This document shows, piece by piece, positions 59,435-62,159 of a DNA stretch of 62,159 bases. A model generated the notes under the pieces. It was not told where the DNA came from and did not search any database. It saw only the letters and a program-made list of their open reading frames with translations. Position 1 is the stretch's first letter. Each line of letters begins with the position of its first letter. Origin of the DNA: an uncultured Bacteroidota bacterium (GTDB lineage: Bacteria; Bacteroidota; Bacteroidia; Bacteroidales; P3); the NCBI GenBank assembly GCA_902762805.1, contig CACWPQ010000015.1, positions 1-62,159 of the forward strand, written 5' to 3'. The position numbers and the translations under genes are program-made.

Positions 59435-59928
59435 TGATGAAAGCCGACACAATCCGCTCCCACACCGATCCCTCGGTCTATGTCATACTCCGCCCCGAGG
59501 TGCGCGACCACCTGCGGCGACACTTCGACGGCGACCTCCCGGGCTCCAAATTCTACGCCGCCACCCCCGACGAACTCCTCCAGTCCGTGCTCGACCGCTT
59601 CCCCAATGCCGTCAGAAACGCCCGCCCCAACGCCGACGGCGTCAAAATCGTCTCCGTGGAATTCGACACACCAATCGGCACCAGCAATGTGGTTCCTCTC
59701 GAAAACCTGACCGACGACGAGCGGTCCACACTCCGCACCGTCCCACGCGGCGAGACGCTCGCCCGCTGCGCCTCCTGCAGCCGCATCTTCCCTACATGCC
59801 ACTGCCAGCTGATTCTCGACGCCGTTTCCGCCCTCATCACCGCCTACCCTGGCCCCCTCGCCCCCCCCCTCCCCCCCTCGCCCGACACCCCCGACCCCTA
59901 CTGGGATCACCATGTCTTCATCGAGTAA
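59434..59928 (+). CDS. 164-residue Cys-cluster protein coupled to the membrane protein
   Basis: This protein is unrecognised. It starts MMKADTIRSHTDPSVYVIL at an ATG that overlaps the upstream stop by one base, so translation should be coupled. A cluster CASCSRIFPTCHC (Cys112, 115, 122, 124) could bind zinc. The N-terminal 90 residues look like a small alpha/beta domain (DELLQSVLDRFPNAV; VKIVSVEFDTPIG), and the tail is proline-rich (PLAPPLPPSPDTPDP). It has no signal peptide or membrane helix, so it probably works in the cytosol next to the membrane partner. Confidence 0.65.
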   Translation: MMKADTIRSHTDPSVYVILRPEVRDHLRRHFDGDLPGSKFYAATPDELLQSVLDRFPNAVRNARPNADGVKIVSVEFDTPIGTSNVVPLENLTDDERSTLRTVPRGETLARCASCSRIFPTCHCQLILDAVSALITAYPGPLAPPLPPSPDTPDPYWDHHVFIE

Positions 59929-60045
59929 ACACTATCGTATGGTTTTTGAGCCCTGAATTTTGAATTCTTAATTTTCAAAAGTTTCGAAAAGACTTGATTT
60001 CATCCTACCCCCTAAAATATTCTTTGCCACATTAATTTTAGTTTG
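59929..60045. other. intergenic sequence with an AATTTTGAATTC repeat
   Basis: GAATTTTGAATTCTTAATTTTC at 59951-59975 (given in parts: GAATTTTGAATTC and TTAATTTTC) belongs to the AATTCAAA family. No gene or clear terminator is seen. Confidence 0.4.
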
Positions 60046-60053
60046 TACTTTTG
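60046..60053 (+). promoter_or_regulatory. -7 box upstream of the truncated riboswitch
   Basis: TACTTTTG, with a TTG at 60024-60026 about 19 nt upstream. Confidence 0.6.
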
Positions 60054-60059
60054 CCGCCG

Positions 60060-60180
60060 TTTTGATCGCCCGTTTCGGGTGTCAAAAGGGAAGCCGGTGC
60101 AAGTCCGGCGCAGTCCCGCTGCTGTAAGCTCGAGAATTGATGCACAACTATTTACGTCACTGTGCGACGCCATTTCAACG
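60060..60180 (+). ncRNA. truncated cobalamin riboswitch
   Basis: GGGTGTCAAAAGGGAA, GCCGGTGCAAGTCCGGC and CAGTCCCGCTGCTGTAAGCTC match the 5' half of Bacteroidetes cobalamin riboswitches, and TCACTGTGCGACG resembles the next conserved part. The expected 3' end (AGnCAGGAnACCTGCC) is missing, replaced by unrelated sequence. A promoter lies upstream. It is probably a non-functional relic of a B12-transport operon leader. Confidence 0.75.
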
Positions 60181-60257
60181 AGGTGCAAATTGCGGTCAAT
60201 CATATAAACGGACAATCATAAAATCTATAGTTCATTAATATTAAATACTGATACAAA

Positions 60258-60427
60258 ATGGAACATCCAAAAAAAAACAGTATGAAGCCCCGCGCCAGAC
60301 GGTGGTGGAGTTCAAGACCGAGCTGGGCTTCGCCACCAGCGTCGACGGCATGACGGCCACGCGTGGCAGCTATGGCAACAATGACGGCCAAGGCAACGGC
60401 GGCAACAATAATCAAGAATGGTTCTAA
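60258..60427 (+). pseudogene. small Bacteroidales protein gene frameshifted at a nine-A run
   Basis: The frame begins ATGGAACATCC followed by nine A and CAGTATGAAG. With ten A it would read MEHP, lysines, then QYEAPRQTVVEFKTELGFAT to a C-terminal GGNNNQEWF, a common kind of short Bacteroidales protein with a YEAP start and an NxQEW end. With nine A it stops early. It ends 19 nt before the lipoprotein gene. Confidence 0.65.
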
Positions 60428-60446
60428 AAACAGGGAGGAAAGCACA

Positions 60447-61994
60447 ATGAAACCTACGAATACCTTTTTCGCCATGGCAGCCCTGCTGCTGGCGGGCATC
60501 AGCACCATCGTTTCCTGCACCAAGGACGACGAGCAGCCCGCCGAGGGCAAGACCTACCACATGACCATCACCGCCTCGAAAGGCGGCGAAAGCGCCAAGG
60601 CCCTCACCGTCGACGGCACCACCATCAGCGCCACCTGGGCCGTGGGCGAGACGGTCACCGTCTACAACGTGACGAAGAGCGCCGACCTTGAGGGCACCCT
60701 CGCCGCCCAGAGCAGCGGCGCCAGCACCACGCTGAAGGGCTCGCTCACTGGCACCATCGAGGCGGGCGACGAGTTGAAACTCAAGTTCTGCAGCCCCGAC
60801 TACTCCATGCAAGACGGCACGCTGGAATACATCGCCGCCCACTGCGACTATGCCGAGGCCACCGTCACCGTGGCCAGCGTCGACGGCGGAGTGATCACCG
60901 CCAGCGGCAATGCCGCCTTCGAAAACAAGCAGGCCATCGTGAAGTTCACGCTGAAGAATACCCGCGACCGCGCCATCTGGGCTTCCGCGCTGTCCGTCAG
61001 TGTGGGCGGCACCATCTATGCCGCCGTCCCTGCCTCGGCCACCAGCGAGCTCTTCGTGGCCCTGCCGGGCATCAGCCGGAAGGACGTCACCCTCAGCGCC
61101 AAGGTGGACGACCAGTGGTACAACAAGATGCAGATGGGCGTCACCTTCGTCAACGGCCAATACTACACCGTCACTGCCAAGCTGGAACAGAAGGGCATTC
61201 TCCCTGGCACGTTCAGCGTTGCCAGCGGGAACCGGGTCCATTTCTCGCAAGGAAACCTGCAGGCTACCTACGACGACAGCTGGACCTGGGCTTTCGCCGC
61301 GAACCAATACGACTACGTCGGCAATGCCGCCGGCAACACCAGTGTCATCGCCGAGGAACCCTATATTAATATCTACGACTGCGGCACTGTGGACCTCTTC
61401 GGCTGGGTGGGCGCCTCGTCGACTTGGGACGGAGAGAACAAGTATGGCATCTCCTCTTCCACGGGCGGCTACGGCGATGTCGCGGGCGAATCCCTGAAGG
61501 CCGACTGGGGGACCCTGGCCATCAGCAACGGCGGCGATGCCGAGAACAGCGGCTGGTACACTTGCAACAAGGTCAATTGGCAGTACCTTTTCGAATCCCG
61601 CAGCACCTCCATGTGCTATGCCAGGGCCACGGTGTGTGAAAAGCAGGGCGTCATCCTCTTCCCCGATGCCTACACCCATCCCAATGGCGTTACTCCTATC
61701 CCAAACTCTAATGGCGGTAGCTATGATAGCAAAAATTACAACGCCACCGCCTGGGCCAAGATGGAGGCCGCGGGTGCGGTGTTCCTGCCCGCAGCGGGCA
61801 TCCGTCTTCGCAATGAATATAACGGAAAAATTGAGGTCCGACAGGATGGGAGAATGGCCGCCTACTGGTCGTCGACATCGTCGGGTACGGATGCTGCCTA
61901 CATCTTGTTCGTGTACGATTCACAACTACATTGCGAAAATGGCTATCGCTATCAAGGGTACTCGGTGCGCCTGGTGCGCCCGGCGGCGGAGTAG
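60447..61994 (+). CDS. lipoprotein with C-terminal major-paralogous-type domain
   Basis: This 515-residue protein starts MKPTNTFFAMAALLLAGIST with lipobox IVSC (Cys about 25), so it should be anchored in the outer membrane. A beta-rich N-terminal domain (about residues 35-250) resembles fimbrillin-like or immunoglobulin-like Bacteroidales domains. The C-terminal half (VHFSQGNLQATYDD, FAANQYDYVG, VDLFGWVGASS, VFLPAAGIRLRNEYNG, YWSSTSSGTDAAY, YSVRLVRP) fits the Fibrobacter-type major paralogous domain found in surface proteins. A GGGAGGAA sequence 7 nt before the ATG is one of the few Shine-Dalgarno-like sites here. Confidence 0.78.
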   Translation: MKPTNTFFAMAALLLAGISTIVSCTKDDEQPAEGKTYHMTITASKGGESAKALTVDGTTISATWAVGETVTVYNVTKSADLEGTLAAQSSGASTTLKGSLTGTIEAGDELKLKFCSPDYSMQDGTLEYIAAHCDYAEATVTVASVDGGVITASGNAAFENKQAIVKFTLKNTRDRAIWASALSVSVGGTIYAAVPASATSELFVALPGISRKDVTLSAKVDDQWYNKMQMGVTFVNGQYYTVTAKLEQKGILPGTFSVASGNRVHFSQGNLQATYDDSWTWAFAANQYDYVGNAAGNTSVIAEEPYINIYDCGTVDLFGWVGASSTWDGENKYGISSSTGGYGDVAGESLKADWGTLAISNGGDAENSGWYTCNKVNWQYLFESRSTSMCYARATVCEKQGVILFPDAYTHPNGVTPIPNSNGGSYDSKNYNATAWAKMEAAGAVFLPAAGIRLRNEYNGKIEVRQDGRMAAYWSSTSSGTDAAYILFVYDSQLHCENGYRYQGYSVRLVRPAAE

Positions 61995-62150
61995 AGTTGT
62001 ATTCCCCATGTCAGCCAAACGGGCTTTGCAAAGATTCCGTGGGCGCGCAGCGCAAGCGGGAGCTTAAGTTCAAATAGAAAATGCAACACAAAGGATAAAC
62101 AAAGAAGCGCCAAAAAGCAAAAAGTTCTTGGCGCATTCGGTAAAAAGTAG

Positions 62151-62158
62151 TACTTTTG
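62151..62158 (+). promoter_or_regulatory. promoter at the window end (-7 box)
   Basis: TACTTTTG with a TTG at 62128-62130, 20 nt apart. The gene it serves lies beyond the window. A GCGCCAA/TTGGCGC hairpin at 62107-62134 overlaps its -33 region. Confidence 0.5.
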
Positions 62159-62159
62159 T

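Overview
The window is chromosomal DNA of a Bacteroidales-type bacterium (Bacteroidota) with GC-rich genes. The signs are: many promoters with the Bacteroidetes sigma-70 -7 box (TAnnTTTG, most often TATCTTTG) and almost no Shine-Dalgarno sites; a TonB-dependent receptor with a carboxypeptidase-like N-terminal domain; a type IX secretion C-terminal tail; UpxY, DUF2147, DUF4294 and DUF6266 proteins; and a cobalamin riboswitch on a CoA-transferase. I cannot name the species.

Layout. 1-8450: a glycine-rich surface protein, a small protein, an NSS-family symporter, a B12-riboswitch-controlled acetyl-CoA hydrolase/transferase, a thioredoxin-like lipoprotein and a pyridoxal kinase-like protein. 8700-13580: a four-gene electron-bifurcating [FeFe]-hydrogenase operon closed by a terminator. 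13640-19320: an AT-richer accessory stretch with an AAA/DUF4143 ATPase, unrecognised small genes, an IS4-type insertion sequence that breaks a small paralogue family, a 160-bp inverted-repeat element and a rod-like RNA that may be 6S RNA. 19420-28290: Dus, TonB, Bcp, an M14 peptidase, ComEC, a nitroreductase, two tRNA-Val genes, an orphan UpxY, a ComEA-like HhH protein and a radical SAM protein. 28280-38250: a NatAB-like ABC transporter with a hydrolase, a DUF4294/NlpC pair, a relic toxin-antitoxin pair, lysS, an MBL hydrolase, ung and DUF6266. 38660-47510: a minus-strand run from holA through a TonB receptor and amino-acid ABC genes to a SpoIIE phosphatase, a STAS protein and a RelA/SpoT-like protein, which joins uptake to partner switching and alarmone signalling. 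47900-52680: RNase R and an M3 peptidase, both carrying in-frame repeat insertions.

53140-59930 is a type VI-B CRISPR locus. It has a 1272-residue Cas13b with two RxxxxH HEPN motifs, a promoter-bearing leader, and an array of seven identical 36-nt repeats plus one degenerate repeat. No csx27- or csx28-like small gene is evident. Instead, a translationally coupled pair follows: a 470-residue protein with two C-terminal membrane helices and a 164-residue Cys-cluster protein. This pair is the best candidate for an undescribed accessory module. Two neighbouring spacers match homologous coding sequences and differ mainly at third codon positions, in the orientation expected for pairing with mRNA.

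The second striking theme is several families of short low-complexity repeats found both between genes and, in frame, inside conserved proteins (RNase R, M3 peptidase, PdxK-like kinase, DUF6266), where they even supply signal-peptide sequence. Related intergenic minisatellites have periods of about 11 or 21-23 bp. The window ends with a truncated cobalamin riboswitch, a frameshifted small gene and a lipoprotein.
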